Assembly: GCA_021769885.1 (NCBI GenBank)
Contig: JAETSA010000007.1
Location: forward strand, 62,001 to 126,000
Reading direction: 5' to 3'
DNA length: 64,000 nt
From: Bacillota bacterium
GTDB taxonomy: Bacteria > Bacillota > Clostridia > Oscillospirales > Acutalibacteraceae
The translations under genes were made by a program, and so were the position numbers. The notes under the pieces are model-generated. The model saw only the letters and a program-made list of their open reading frames with translations, had not been told where the DNA came from and made no database searches. Positions 1 to 7,221 of this stretch are shown in pieces (positions within the stretch are counted from its first letter, which is position 1; every line of letters begins with the position of its first letter).

Positions 1-237
1 TTGTGTATTTTGATACGCGGAACGGTTCGCCCCGCCGTAAGACGTCTGCCCACGGCGCGCGGCAACGATTGCGTCATAAGCCGCATCTAATTCCGCCATT
101 TTTTGCTGTGCAACATCGGAAAGCGGCCCGCTTTGCACGGTATCATCCTGATATTGCCGTGCAAGCTTGCGGTAAGCGTCTTTAATTTGTTCGTCAGTCG
201 CATTTTCGGGCACACCCAAAATCGCATACGGATTCAT
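1..237 (-). CDS. J-domain-like protein, partial, lacking HPD
   Basis: This is the first 79 codons of a gene that runs off the left edge of the window. The start, MNPYAILGVPENATDEQIKD, is a typical J-domain helix I, followed by AYRKLAR of helix II. The HPD tripeptide that stimulates Hsp70 ATPase is QDD here (residues 30-32). Helix III follows (KMAELDAAYDAIVAAR). The start ATG overlaps the stop of the upstream DUF5685 gene as ATGA, so the two are translationally coupled at the 3' end of the cobalamin-riboswitch operon. Known J-proteins without HPD do not activate DnaK in the usual way, so a different role, such as scaffolding, is likely. The C-terminus is not visible and any membrane or substrate domain is unknown. 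Confidence 0.8.
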   Translation of the reverse strand, partial: MNPYAILGVPENATDEQIKDAYRKLARQYQDDTVQSGPLSDVAQQKMAELDAAYDAIVAARRGQTSYGGANRSAYQNTQ

Positions 238-1121
238 ACGCTTTCGTTCACCTCTTCATATTTTTTGCGGACAGCTGTACAGGCGGATTCCAAACCGTCC
301 TGTAAAATGTTTTCCAAAATACTGCGGTGTACTTCCCCCGTAAGTAAATGGAAGCTGACCGCCGCTTCATTTGCCGTCATATGCAAAGAACGCAGAATAT
401 TTTCCTGCAATGCCGACGTTCGAAGCTCTTCGGCATTACGGATGTCATATTTCCTGATAAACGGATTGTAACTGCCGTTTTTCAAATCAGCCTCTAAATC
501 GTCGTAGGCGTCCAGCAAATAGACAAAGCGCCCAACACAGTACGCCACGCGTTCTATCACCCGTTTTTGCGTTTCGCTCCCCAAACCCGCGCAGAATATT
601 GCCGAGAGTGCCTTGGCGGACGGGTCAGCCGCGCGGTCGGCAGAGGTACAGCCCTCTTTTTCTAAAGCCGCTTGCGTCGCCATTGCCTGCTCCACCGCTT
701 CGGCAAATTGCGGATAACGCGCTTTGGCTTTTTTATATTTCCCGCGAAGATAGGGACTTATCATACGTGCGGCGATTCTTTTTATCCCTTTCGAGTCATC
801 AACATTATCCCGCGCCTTTTGATAGGACATCAGCACCGTCAGTGCAGCGGCGGCACGGTAGCTTTCGCCGCAGTTCATTTGATAATTACACTTTTTTAAA
901 GGATTAAAACGGCATCTGCCCGCTTTATATTCAGGATTTTTGCCGCTTTCGGCGCAATCCCTGAGCAGTACATAAAAGCAAGCGTCATAGCTTAACAGTC
1001 CGCGTGCGGCGAGTCCGTATTCTTCCCCGAGCACACGGCACAACGTGCAGTACACGGCTTTGTATTCCTCGTACTCACGCATTCGAAGCTCCGGCTTACA
1101 GACCTTTACATACCCGAACAA
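234..1121 (-). CDS. DUF5685 family protein
   Basis: A 295-residue protein starting MFGYVKVCKPELRMREYEEY, which I recognise as the DUF5685 family common in Clostridia. It contains Cys-rich stretches (YCTLCRVLG near residue 25; GRCRFNPLKKCNYQMNC near 68-85) that could bind metal, and a mostly helical remainder with a DAYDDLEAD acidic motif near residue 207. The start is TTG, chosen because AGGAAG lies 7 nt upstream and the family begins with MFGY. It follows metF by 17 nt and overlaps the J-domain-like gene by 4 nt. A DUF5685 gene next to a DnaJ-like gene is a recurring clostridial pairing as far as I know. Biochemical function is unknown. Confidence 0.85.
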   Translation of the reverse strand: MFGYVKVCKPELRMREYEEYKAVYCTLCRVLGEEYGLAARGLLSYDACFYVLLRDCAESGKNPEYKAGRCRFNPLKKCNYQMNCGESYRAAAALTVLMSYQKARDNVDDSKGIKRIAARMISPYLRGKYKKAKARYPQFAEAVEQAMATQAALEKEGCTSADRAADPSAKALSAIFCAGLGSETQKRVIERVAYCVGRFVYLLDAYDDLEADLKNGSYNPFIRKYDIRNAEELRTSALQENILRSLHMTANEAAVSFHLLTGEVHRSILENILQDGLESACTAVRKKYEEVNESV

Positions 1122-1138
1122 GCAAACACTTCCTCTTT

Positions 1139-1999
1139 TTACAGAATCGATGAAAGATTGCGCATAATTGCGCCTGCGACCTCGGGGCGGTTCATTGTGT
1201 AAATGTGAATCCCGTTTACGCCGTTGGCAATCAAATCAATAATCTGCTCGGTTGCATACGCGATACCCGCCTGCTTGAGGGCTTCGGGGTCGTCGGAGAA
1301 TTTGTCAATCATCACTTTAAAGCGGGAGGGCAGTGTAGTGCCCGAAAGTGCGCAGGAGCGCTCAATCTGCCGCTTATTGATAACGGGCATAATGCCTGCG
1401 AGTACAGGAACGTCTATGCCCTTTTTCAATGCACGGTACAAAAAGCTGTAAAGCGCGGTATTGTCAAAAAACATCTGCGTCACCAAAAAGTCCGCGCCGC
1501 AGTCCACTTTTTCTTTTAAATGCTCTAAATCCGCTTCGGGACTTGCCGCCTCGACGTGCCCCTCAGGGTAGCACGCCGCACCGACGGAAAAGCCGCCGAT
1601 TTCCCGCAAAGCGGTAACCAACTCGCTCGCATACTGATAATGATTCCCGTCGGGCGCGTAATTTTCAGGCAAATCGCCGCGCAGTGCGAGAATATTCTCA
1701 ATCCCCTTGGATTTCAAATCCGACACGATACGCGCAATTTCCTGCTTACTGCTCGACGCGCAGGTCAAGTGCGCCAATGCAGGGATATGCAAATCGTTTT
1801 GAATATGCGCCGCAATTTTCGGCGTATTTACGGAAGTACCGCCGCCTGCACCGTAGGTCACGCTGATAAAATCGGGACAAAAGCCCGACAGCGTATCGAT
1901 TGCCGCTTCGACGGGCGCATATGCCGCATCATTTTTCGGCGGAAAGACCTCAAAAGAGGTGGTGCGCACCTTATTTTTTAACCGTTCGGAAATTTTCAT
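1139..1999 (-). CDS. metF: Methylenetetrahydrofolate reductase
   Basis: A 286-residue FAD-dependent TIM-barrel enzyme that reduces 5,10-methylene-THF to 5-methyl-THF, the methyl donor for cobalamin-dependent methionine synthase. Family hallmarks are the N-terminal SFEVFPPK motif (residues 15-22), FISVTYGAGGG near 45 and ALRGD near 105, with normal full length. Its start overlaps the stop of the ECF S component (ATGA). It lies in the cobalamin-riboswitch operon, so 5-methyl-THF supply is probably co-regulated with vitamin B12 uptake. No metH or metE is present in the window. Confidence 0.95.
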   Translation of the reverse strand: MKISERLKNKVRTTSFEVFPPKNDAAYAPVEAAIDTLSGFCPDFISVTYGAGGGTSVNTPKIAAHIQNDLHIPALAHLTCASSSKQEIARIVSDLKSKGIENILALRGDLPENYAPDGNHYQYASELVTALREIGGFSVGAACYPEGHVEAASPEADLEHLKEKVDCGADFLVTQMFFDNTALYSFLYRALKKGIDVPVLAGIMPVINKRQIERSCALSGTTLPSRFKVMIDKFSDDPEALKQAGIAYATEQIIDLIANGVNGIHIYTMNRPEVAGAIMRNLSSIL

Positions 2000-2550
2000 A
2001 AAGCTTCATCATCCAAATCCATATATTTCAATCGAATACGTTCCGCGCGGCGCAGAAACGGCATTGTAAGAAAAACCAAAAACAGTGCGGTTGAACCCAT
2101 ATGTGCCGCATTAAACAAAAGCGATGCGGACAAAGACGCCAAAATCGCAGAGAGCGTTAGCGGTCTTACAAAAAAAATCACATTCCAAGTATCTAATATC
2201 ATACCATAAAGCCCCGCGCAGAACAAGCCGAACAGCACGATTTTCCACAGTTTGTCGCGGAATTTACAGTTTGTTAACAAACCCGAAAGCAAGCCCACAA
2301 GCCCCCACGCAAGCATTTGTGCGGGTGTCCAAAGCCCCTGGCCGAAATAAAAATTCGACAAAAGTGCCGCAAGCGCACCCGTCAAAAATCCGCTTGCAGG
2401 TCCGAACGCCATCCCCGACAGAATGACAATCGCCGTGGTTGGCTTGAAATTCGGAATCGGTGCGAAGGCAATACGTCCGAATACCGCGAAGGCAGTCATC
2501 ACGGACACAGACACCATACGCGGCAGGGTGAAGAATTTACGCTTTGCCAT
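1996..2550 (-). CDS. ECF transporter S component, probable cobalamin specificity subunit (CbrT-like)
   Basis: A 184-residue, very hydrophobic protein with about six membrane segments. The motif GMAFGPASGFLTGALAALLSN is typical of ECF substrate-binding (S) subunits. The start ATG has GGAGGTGC just upstream and overlaps the end of the ATPase gene by 14 nt. It sits in one operon with the T and A components behind a cobalamin riboswitch, so the substrate is most likely cobalamin or a corrinoid precursor. That assignment rests on the regulation and the neighbours, not on a substrate-specific residue I can identify. Confidence 0.8.
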   Translation of the reverse strand: MAKRKFFTLPRMVSVSVMTAFAVFGRIAFAPIPNFKPTTAIVILSGMAFGPASGFLTGALAALLSNFYFGQGLWTPAQMLAWGLVGLLSGLLTNCKFRDKLWKIVLFGLFCAGLYGMILDTWNVIFFVRPLTLSAILASLSASLLFNAAHMGSTALFLVFLTMPFLRRAERIRLKYMDLDDEAL

Positions 2551-4168
2551 TCCGCACCTCCGAAAGAGAAACAGGACGGGCTTCGGGTACCGTGTCTTTG
2601 AACACTTGTGCTACTGAAGAAGTATAAACCGTACCGCTTGTAAAAAAGCTGCGGCGTATATCCTGCAAAACAAATTCACCGTCGAACAGCAGTGCACAGC
2701 GGTCGGCAAGCTCTGCGGCAAAATCCAAATCGTGCGTCACAAACAAAATCGTTTTGCCCGCCGCACGCAAATCGCGAAGCACCGCGCATAACGACTGTTT
2801 ACACGCAGGGTCAAGCCCTTTGGTCGGCTCGTCGAACAGCAAAACAGCAGGATTTTTTAAAAGGGCGGCACCAATCGCCACACGCTGCTGCTGCCCTGCG
2901 CTCAAATCAAAGGGATTGCGGGAAAGCAGTGCGGAAAGCCCGAGTGCTTCGGCAATTTCCTGCACATGGGAATTTACAGGGGCAGGCTCCGGCGTACCGT
3001 TAAACAGCTTGAAAAGCGTTTTTGCCGTCGGCGGCACTGCGGCGGCATTGAGGATTTCGCCGACGGTGTCAAAGGCAAAGCAGGTCTGCGGATTTTGCGG
3101 CACAACCGCGCAGGAGAAATCTGCAGCACGCTTGACTTTGCCGCTGTAAGGGGTCAGCTCCCCCGAAAGCAGATGCAAAAAGGTCGTCTTTCCCGCACCG
3201 TTTGCGCCGATGACGGCGAAGCTGTCACCGCGGCAAAGCGTGAAATCCACCCCGCGAAGCACATCTTCGCCCCCTCTTTCATACCGAAATGCGGCGTGCT
3301 TCAGAGAAATCAGCGGGTCTCCGCGCGGAATTTCATTCTGTTCAGGCAGGCACAGCAATACCGAATGTGCCTGCATCAAGCTTCGGCACTGCCCAAGCGT
3401 TTTCGGGACAAGCTCATCAGTCGGCACACCCGCCGCAGCCGGCACAGCGACAGACGGTGCGGCGGTCGGGTACGCTTGCAAAAATGCGTCGGCACTGTCA
3501 TACGATGTGCACGTACCGTGCGCCAACACCAAAACCTGTGTAAGGAAAGGTAAAATCGGCTGAATATTGTGCTCCGTCAAAAGCACCGTCACGCCCAAAT
3601 CTGTATGCAGCTTTAAAAGCGCACGCAAAAACCGTTCGCTTGAGAATGGGTCGAGCATAGAAAACGGCTCGTCCAAAAGCAACAGGCGCGGCGAACAGAC
3701 AAACGCCGCCATTAAATTGACCAACTGCTTTTCGCCGCCCGAGAGGGTTTGGATTTTGCGGTTATATAAATCCTGCGCGCCGAAAAAGCTGACGGTTTCG
3801 GCAATTTTTAAACGGATTTCCGCCTCGGACAGTCCCAAATTTTCGGGCAAAAACCGCAATTCATTGCGCACATATTCGGAAACCTGCTGTGTATCGGGGT
3901 TCTGTGCAGTAAAGCCTATTTCCTTTACAGAATGCTCATAAGGCAGTTCAGCAATCGGATTTCCGCAGAAATCCAAGGTACCCGCACGTCTGCCTTTCGG
4001 CGCGATTTCGTTCTTTAAAAGGCGCAGGAGCGTGGTTTTGCCGCTTCCTGATGCGCCGTACAGCAATACGAATGCACCGTCCGCCACTGAAAAGGATATC
4101 GAATCCAAAACCGATGATGCCGCGCCCGCATATGTAAAGGTTAAATCCTTTGCACTGAGAATTTCCAT
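2537..4168 (-). CDS. Energy-coupling factor ATPase, two fused ABC domains (CbiO/EcfA type)
   Basis: A 543-residue protein with two complete ABC ATPase units in one chain. The N-terminal unit has Walker A GASGSGKTT, signature LSGGEKQ and Walker B LLLLDEPFS. The C-terminal unit has GANGAGKTT, LSAGQQQR and VLLFDEPTK. It replaces the EcfA/EcfA' heterodimer that powers ECF import through the T subunit. The start at MEILSAKDLTF was chosen over an upstream in-frame ATG because GGAGGTG lies 6-7 nt before it. It overlaps the T component gene by 28 nt. It belongs to the cobalamin-riboswitch operon. Confidence 0.93.
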   Translation of the reverse strand: MEILSAKDLTFTYAGAASSVLDSISFSVADGAFVLLYGASGSGKTTLLRLLKNEIAPKGRRAGTLDFCGNPIAELPYEHSVKEIGFTAQNPDTQQVSEYVRNELRFLPENLGLSEAEIRLKIAETVSFFGAQDLYNRKIQTLSGGEKQLVNLMAAFVCSPRLLLLDEPFSMLDPFSSERFLRALLKLHTDLGVTVLLTEHNIQPILPFLTQVLVLAHGTCTSYDSADAFLQAYPTAAPSVAVPAAAGVPTDELVPKTLGQCRSLMQAHSVLLCLPEQNEIPRGDPLISLKHAAFRYERGGEDVLRGVDFTLCRGDSFAVIGANGAGKTTFLHLLSGELTPYSGKVKRAADFSCAVVPQNPQTCFAFDTVGEILNAAAVPPTAKTLFKLFNGTPEPAPVNSHVQEIAEALGLSALLSRNPFDLSAGQQQRVAIGAALLKNPAVLLFDEPTKGLDPACKQSLCAVLRDLRAAGKTILFVTHDLDFAAELADRCALLFDGEFVLQDIRRSFFTSGTVYTSSVAQVFKDTVPEARPVSLSEVRNGKA

Positions 4169-5013
4169 TTGCACACCTCCCACAGCTTCGCAAGACAGGG
4201 TATAAAGTAAAATACAGCTATCGGCACGTAAATCCATATCGATTCAAAATACGCCGGCGGACGAAAACGCGGGTAAATTTCCACCCGCAAAGGCGGTGCA
4301 AGAAACATCACACACACTGTTGCCGCACTGAACAGCAGGATGACCGCATTCCAAACCGAAAATCGGTATTTCTGCCGTGTGCGCTTTGGGTCCAGCATCG
4401 CACCGCGCGCTTTCATCGACACGGCAGTCTCGAAGGAATCCTCCAAAACCCACGAGAACAAAGCCGACAGGCGCAAAAAGCGCGCCGTCAGCTGACTGTG
4501 CTTGTCCGCAGACACCGGCAGTGCCTTGCGGGTCTGTTCATATTTTTGCAGCGTTTTCGGCACAAGTGCCATAGAAAGGGAAAAGATGACGGCAAGTCCG
4601 CGTGAAATGCCCGAAAACAGGCGGTAAATGCGGTCGGCATCCAAAAATGCGCAGAAAAAGGAAAACCACATTGCCGCGCCTGTAAAATGCAGTGCGGAAA
4701 ACAGTGCGTAGAGCACAGATTCCAGCGTGACCGCCGCATCGCCGATATAAAACAGCACAGTCAGCCCGTTGCGGTTGAACAGCAAATTGAACAGCACAAG
4801 TGCGCCCCCTACCGGCAGACAAAAATGCAACAGGGCGCGCAACTCGTTTCTTTGCCCATAGCAAAGGAACGAAAGCACACCCGAAAGAACGCAAAGCACC
4901 GCGAGCACAGGCTGTACGCGCGTAACGGTTACAACCGAAACGCAAATAAGCAGCCATAAAAGCGTACCCGTATGCAATTTGTAAAACAAGGTTCGGTTAA
5001 TATGCACCGACAT
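4141..5013 (-). CDS. ECF transporter transmembrane (T) component, CbiQ-like
   Basis: A 290-residue integral membrane protein, the EcfT subunit that couples the ATPase to the S subunit. It has several long hydrophobic segments and the family ARG motif in SMKARGAMLDPKRTR near residue 215. The start MSVHINRTLFYKL was preferred to an in-frame upstream start because the upstream part would lie inside the DUF4430 gene and lacks membrane character. The remaining overlap with that gene is 17 nt. It sits between the DUF4430 lipoprotein and the double ATPase in the riboswitch operon. Confidence 0.88.
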   Translation of the reverse strand: MSVHINRTLFYKLHTGTLLWLLICVSVVTVTRVQPVLAVLCVLSGVLSFLCYGQRNELRALLHFCLPVGGALVLFNLLFNRNGLTVLFYIGDAAVTLESVLYALFSALHFTGAAMWFSFFCAFLDADRIYRLFSGISRGLAVIFSLSMALVPKTLQKYEQTRKALPVSADKHSQLTARFLRLSALFSWVLEDSFETAVSMKARGAMLDPKRTRQKYRFSVWNAVILLFSAATVCVMFLAPPLRVEIYPRFRPPAYFESIWIYVPIAVFYFIPCLAKLWEVCKWKFSVQRI

Positions 5014-5686
5014 CCCCCATTCTGCAAGTGTAAATAAACTCCACGCGGTCGCCCGCCTGCAGGGTGTAGTATTTGCAGGAAACATTCGGAAGTTCCCCAT
5101 TGACACGGTACATCCAGCCGCTCGTTTCGCCGCAATCCTTTTCCGCGAGTCCCGCGATGCTGACAACATAGCCGCCCGAGGTGATTTGACACACGGTTTT
5201 CTGCGATTTCAGCGCACGTTTGAGCACTTTCATCACAGATTCACCCTCGGTAAACTGCACATTCGCATCCGAAAAAATCACGCCGTTTTGCGGCAGAGTA
5301 TCTTTGAAGTTCGGATTTTCAAGAATCCCGTAATCAATGGCATTTTTGCAGTCTACAGTCAAAGAAACCGTATTCTGTTTTGGGGGCGCGGCGGGCGGTT
5401 GTACATCCTGATTTTCAGGCGGTACAGTCACGCCGTTTGCTCCCGTATCCGATTTCGGCGTACTATCCGCAGTCTGCGCAATTGCAGGCGGCTTCCCATT
5501 CGAATCAGGCGTAGTTTTACCGTTTTCGGACGATGACGCCGATTCCGCAGGCGATACAGCCGTATTTTCCGAAACCGCACTGCTTTCCGCAGGCTGTTCG
5601 GACAAGCCCTCTGCTGTGGGCTGTTTTTGGCAGGCGCACAGCAGAAGGCATAAAATCAAAAGTAAAGGTAAAACGCGGTTATGCAT
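4997..5686 (-). CDS. DUF4430 lipoprotein, transcobalamin/intrinsic-factor C-domain-like
   Basis: A 229-residue predicted lipoprotein. A hydrophobic leader ends in LLLCAC, giving a lipid-attachable Cys19, although the Cys at -2 is unusual for a lipobox. Residues 20-105 are a Ser/Glu/Pro-rich disordered linker. Residues 106-229 form a DUF4430 domain with the characteristic SGWMYRVNG (189-197) and a terminal beta-rich stretch. DUF4430 is the fold of the small C-terminal cobalamin-binding domain of animal transcobalamin and intrinsic factor. The gene overlaps the alpha-barrel gene upstream by 8 nt and the T component downstream by 17 nt, all behind a cobalamin riboswitch. Inference: it captures corrinoid at the outer membrane face for the ECF importer. 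Confidence 0.85.
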   Translation of the reverse strand: MHNRVLPLLLILCLLLCACQKQPTAEGLSEQPAESSAVSENTAVSPAESASSSENGKTTPDSNGKPPAIAQTADSTPKSDTGANGVTVPPENQDVQPPAAPPKQNTVSLTVDCKNAIDYGILENPNFKDTLPQNGVIFSDANVQFTEGESVMKVLKRALKSQKTVCQITSGGYVVSIAGLAEKDCGETSGWMYRVNGELPNVSCKYYTLQAGDRVEFIYTCRMGDVGAY

Positions 5687-6812
5687 CTTTTTTACGAAGC
5701 ACTAAGACCGCACCTGCGCAAAGCACAGCGACAAACGCGCCTGTAGCCGTTACGGCAGAACCCGTTTTCGGAATCTCCACCGTCTGCGCACTATCCACCG
5801 TTGTTGTATTTTCAGGAACGGACGGTGCAATCGGATTGGGATTCGTCGGCTCTTCCGCTTTCGGGGCATAGGTGAACACGCTTTCGCGATTTTCGGCATA
5901 GCGGTTTGCGGCATTCAGCGCAAGCAATACCTGATATGTCGTCAACGGGTCTTGTGCGCCCTGATAATTCATAGCACCGCCGTTTTCGCTAATAAAGCTT
6001 TTCACGCCGTCCAACAGGGTTTTGCCGTTGTTGGTATAGGCACTGTCGGTGGGATTTATCCCCAACTCGCAAAGTGCCAAAACGAACTGTGCGGTGGACT
6101 CTCCGCTCGGCGCACCCCAAGCCTCCAGTGCGCCTGTTGCGCCGATTTGTGCCCGCAAATATGCAAGGGCTTTATCAACAGCTCTGCCGACCGCCTCGTT
6201 TTCCGCATAATACGGTGCTAACGCCTGCACGGTCATAGAGGTGCTGTCTGCATCGGAATATACGCCGTAGCCCTGATCCACAGAGCAATATGCCCAACCG
6301 CCGTCGGGCTGTTGTACCGACAGAATCGCTTCTACAATCCCGTTTTTCAGAGAATCTTCAAACGGGAAATCCGATTTAAAATTCATTGCAAGCAACGGCG
6401 CATTTAAGCTTGAAAGATAAATTTGCGCGCTGTAATCCACTGCGGCAAGGGCGGCCAATAAATCGTGACCGCCGATTTTTTTAGCATCCATTCCGTTTGC
6501 CGTTACTGCCAATACGGTACGCGCCAAGTCACTCGGATACATTTTATCGAACGAAGCGGCAACTGCGGCATTTATGTAGTCCGCATATTCCGCAGGTGCG
6601 CTTTTCCCTGCACGGGAAAGTGAGAACGCCGTCCAGTCAATTAAGTTATCGACGAACGAGGTTTCCTCATAATCGAACTGCGTATTTTCGGGATTTCCGA
6701 GCCACGCGGCAACTTTGTCCGCCTCAAGGCTGTACGGCGCGGCAAAAGCAGTCATACAAAGCATAGAGAGTATGCAAAGCACTGCCAATACGCTGAGAAC
6801 TTGTTTTTTCAT
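5679..6812 (-). CDS. Wall-anchored alpha/alpha-barrel protein, intrinsic-factor N-domain-like
   Basis: A 377-residue surface protein. Residues 1-24 are a signal peptide ending TAFA. Residues 30-310 are helical repeats of the squalene-cyclase/prenyltransferase alpha6-alpha6 type, with QQPDGGWAY at 167-175, DSTSMTVQAL at 189-198 and repeated ALxxLG units. A Pro/Thr-rich spacer follows, then IPKTG (347-351), a hydrophobic span and RKKDA, a sortase sorting signal. The start was chosen for AGGAAG 8 nt upstream. Animal intrinsic factor joins this barrel type to a DUF4430-like domain. Here the two halves are separate overlapping genes, first in the B12-riboswitch operon. A terpene-cyclase role is unlikely because the protein is exported. 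Confidence 0.85.
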   Translation of the reverse strand: MKKQVLSVLAVLCILSMLCMTAFAAPYSLEADKVAAWLGNPENTQFDYEETSFVDNLIDWTAFSLSRAGKSAPAEYADYINAAVAASFDKMYPSDLARTVLAVTANGMDAKKIGGHDLLAALAAVDYSAQIYLSSLNAPLLAMNFKSDFPFEDSLKNGIVEAILSVQQPDGGWAYCSVDQGYGVYSDADSTSMTVQALAPYYAENEAVGRAVDKALAYLRAQIGATGALEAWGAPSGESTAQFVLALCELGINPTDSAYTNNGKTLLDGVKSFISENGGAMNYQGAQDPLTTYQVLLALNAANRYAENRESVFTYAPKAEEPTNPNPIAPSVPENTTTVDSAQTVEIPKTGSAVTATGAFVAVLCAGAVLVLRKKDA

Positions 6813-6887
6813 TTTAAAACTTCCTTTCTTTTTTGTGTTTTGCCGAAAACGGCGAATATTCGGTTTTGTTGATTCCTCCTTTCCGAC

Positions 6888-6923
6888 AAAAAAAGCGGGA
6901 CGCCCCAAAAATGGGAGTCCCGC
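6888..6923 (-). terminator. Intrinsic terminator of the cobalamin riboswitch leader
   Basis: On the minus strand a G+C-rich hairpin (GCGGGACTCCC, loop, GGGGCGTCCCGC) runs straight into seven T residues. It lies about 95 nt after the aptamer and about 75 nt before the first gene of the operon. This is the arrangement of a transcription-terminating expression platform. It suggests that bound adenosylcobalamin stops transcription of the uptake operon. Confidence 0.85.
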
Positions 6924-7016
6924 CCGATGCACAACAAAAGAAAGGTATATAAAGTTTCCTTAAATACCGTGATTTTGCCTGCATACTTCTCTCCCACCGA
7001 AAGAATTTTTGCACCT

Positions 7017-7215
7017 TGCAGGCAGGTCTCCTGACTTATACTTCTAACCATACGAACACGCGTGTGCTATGGTTAACCGCACGCCGCCTTCCCAAGAGCA
7101 CGGCTCTCAGTGGCATTCGGCGCGCACACAGTATCTACAGTAGCGGGGGCTGTCACGGATTTTGACCGTGTTCCCTTTTCACCGCGAAAAAGCTTTCGCG
7201 ACACCTGCAAGATAT
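7017..7215 (-). ncRNA. Cobalamin (B12) riboswitch aptamer
   Basis: The minus strand carries the canonical class landmarks in order: AAAAGGGAACACGGT near the 5' side, GACAGCCCCCGCTACTGT, GCCACTG, GGGAAGGCGG, and the 3' B12 box AAGTCAGGAGACCTGCC. The closing P1 helix pairs TTGCAGGT with ACCTGCCTGCAA. The 5' end begins only about 7 nt after the stop codon of the upstream electron-transfer gene. The downstream operon codes for a complete ECF corrinoid uptake system plus metF, which fits repression by intracellular cobalamin. Confidence 0.95.
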
Positions 7216-7221
7216 TTTATT

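Noticed and set aside
5679-6812. Squalene-hopene cyclase or prenyltransferase enzyme
   Set aside because: The helical repeats and QxxDGGW motif resemble those enzymes, but the protein is exported and wall-anchored, lacks the cyclase DxDD motif and sits in a B12 uptake operon.
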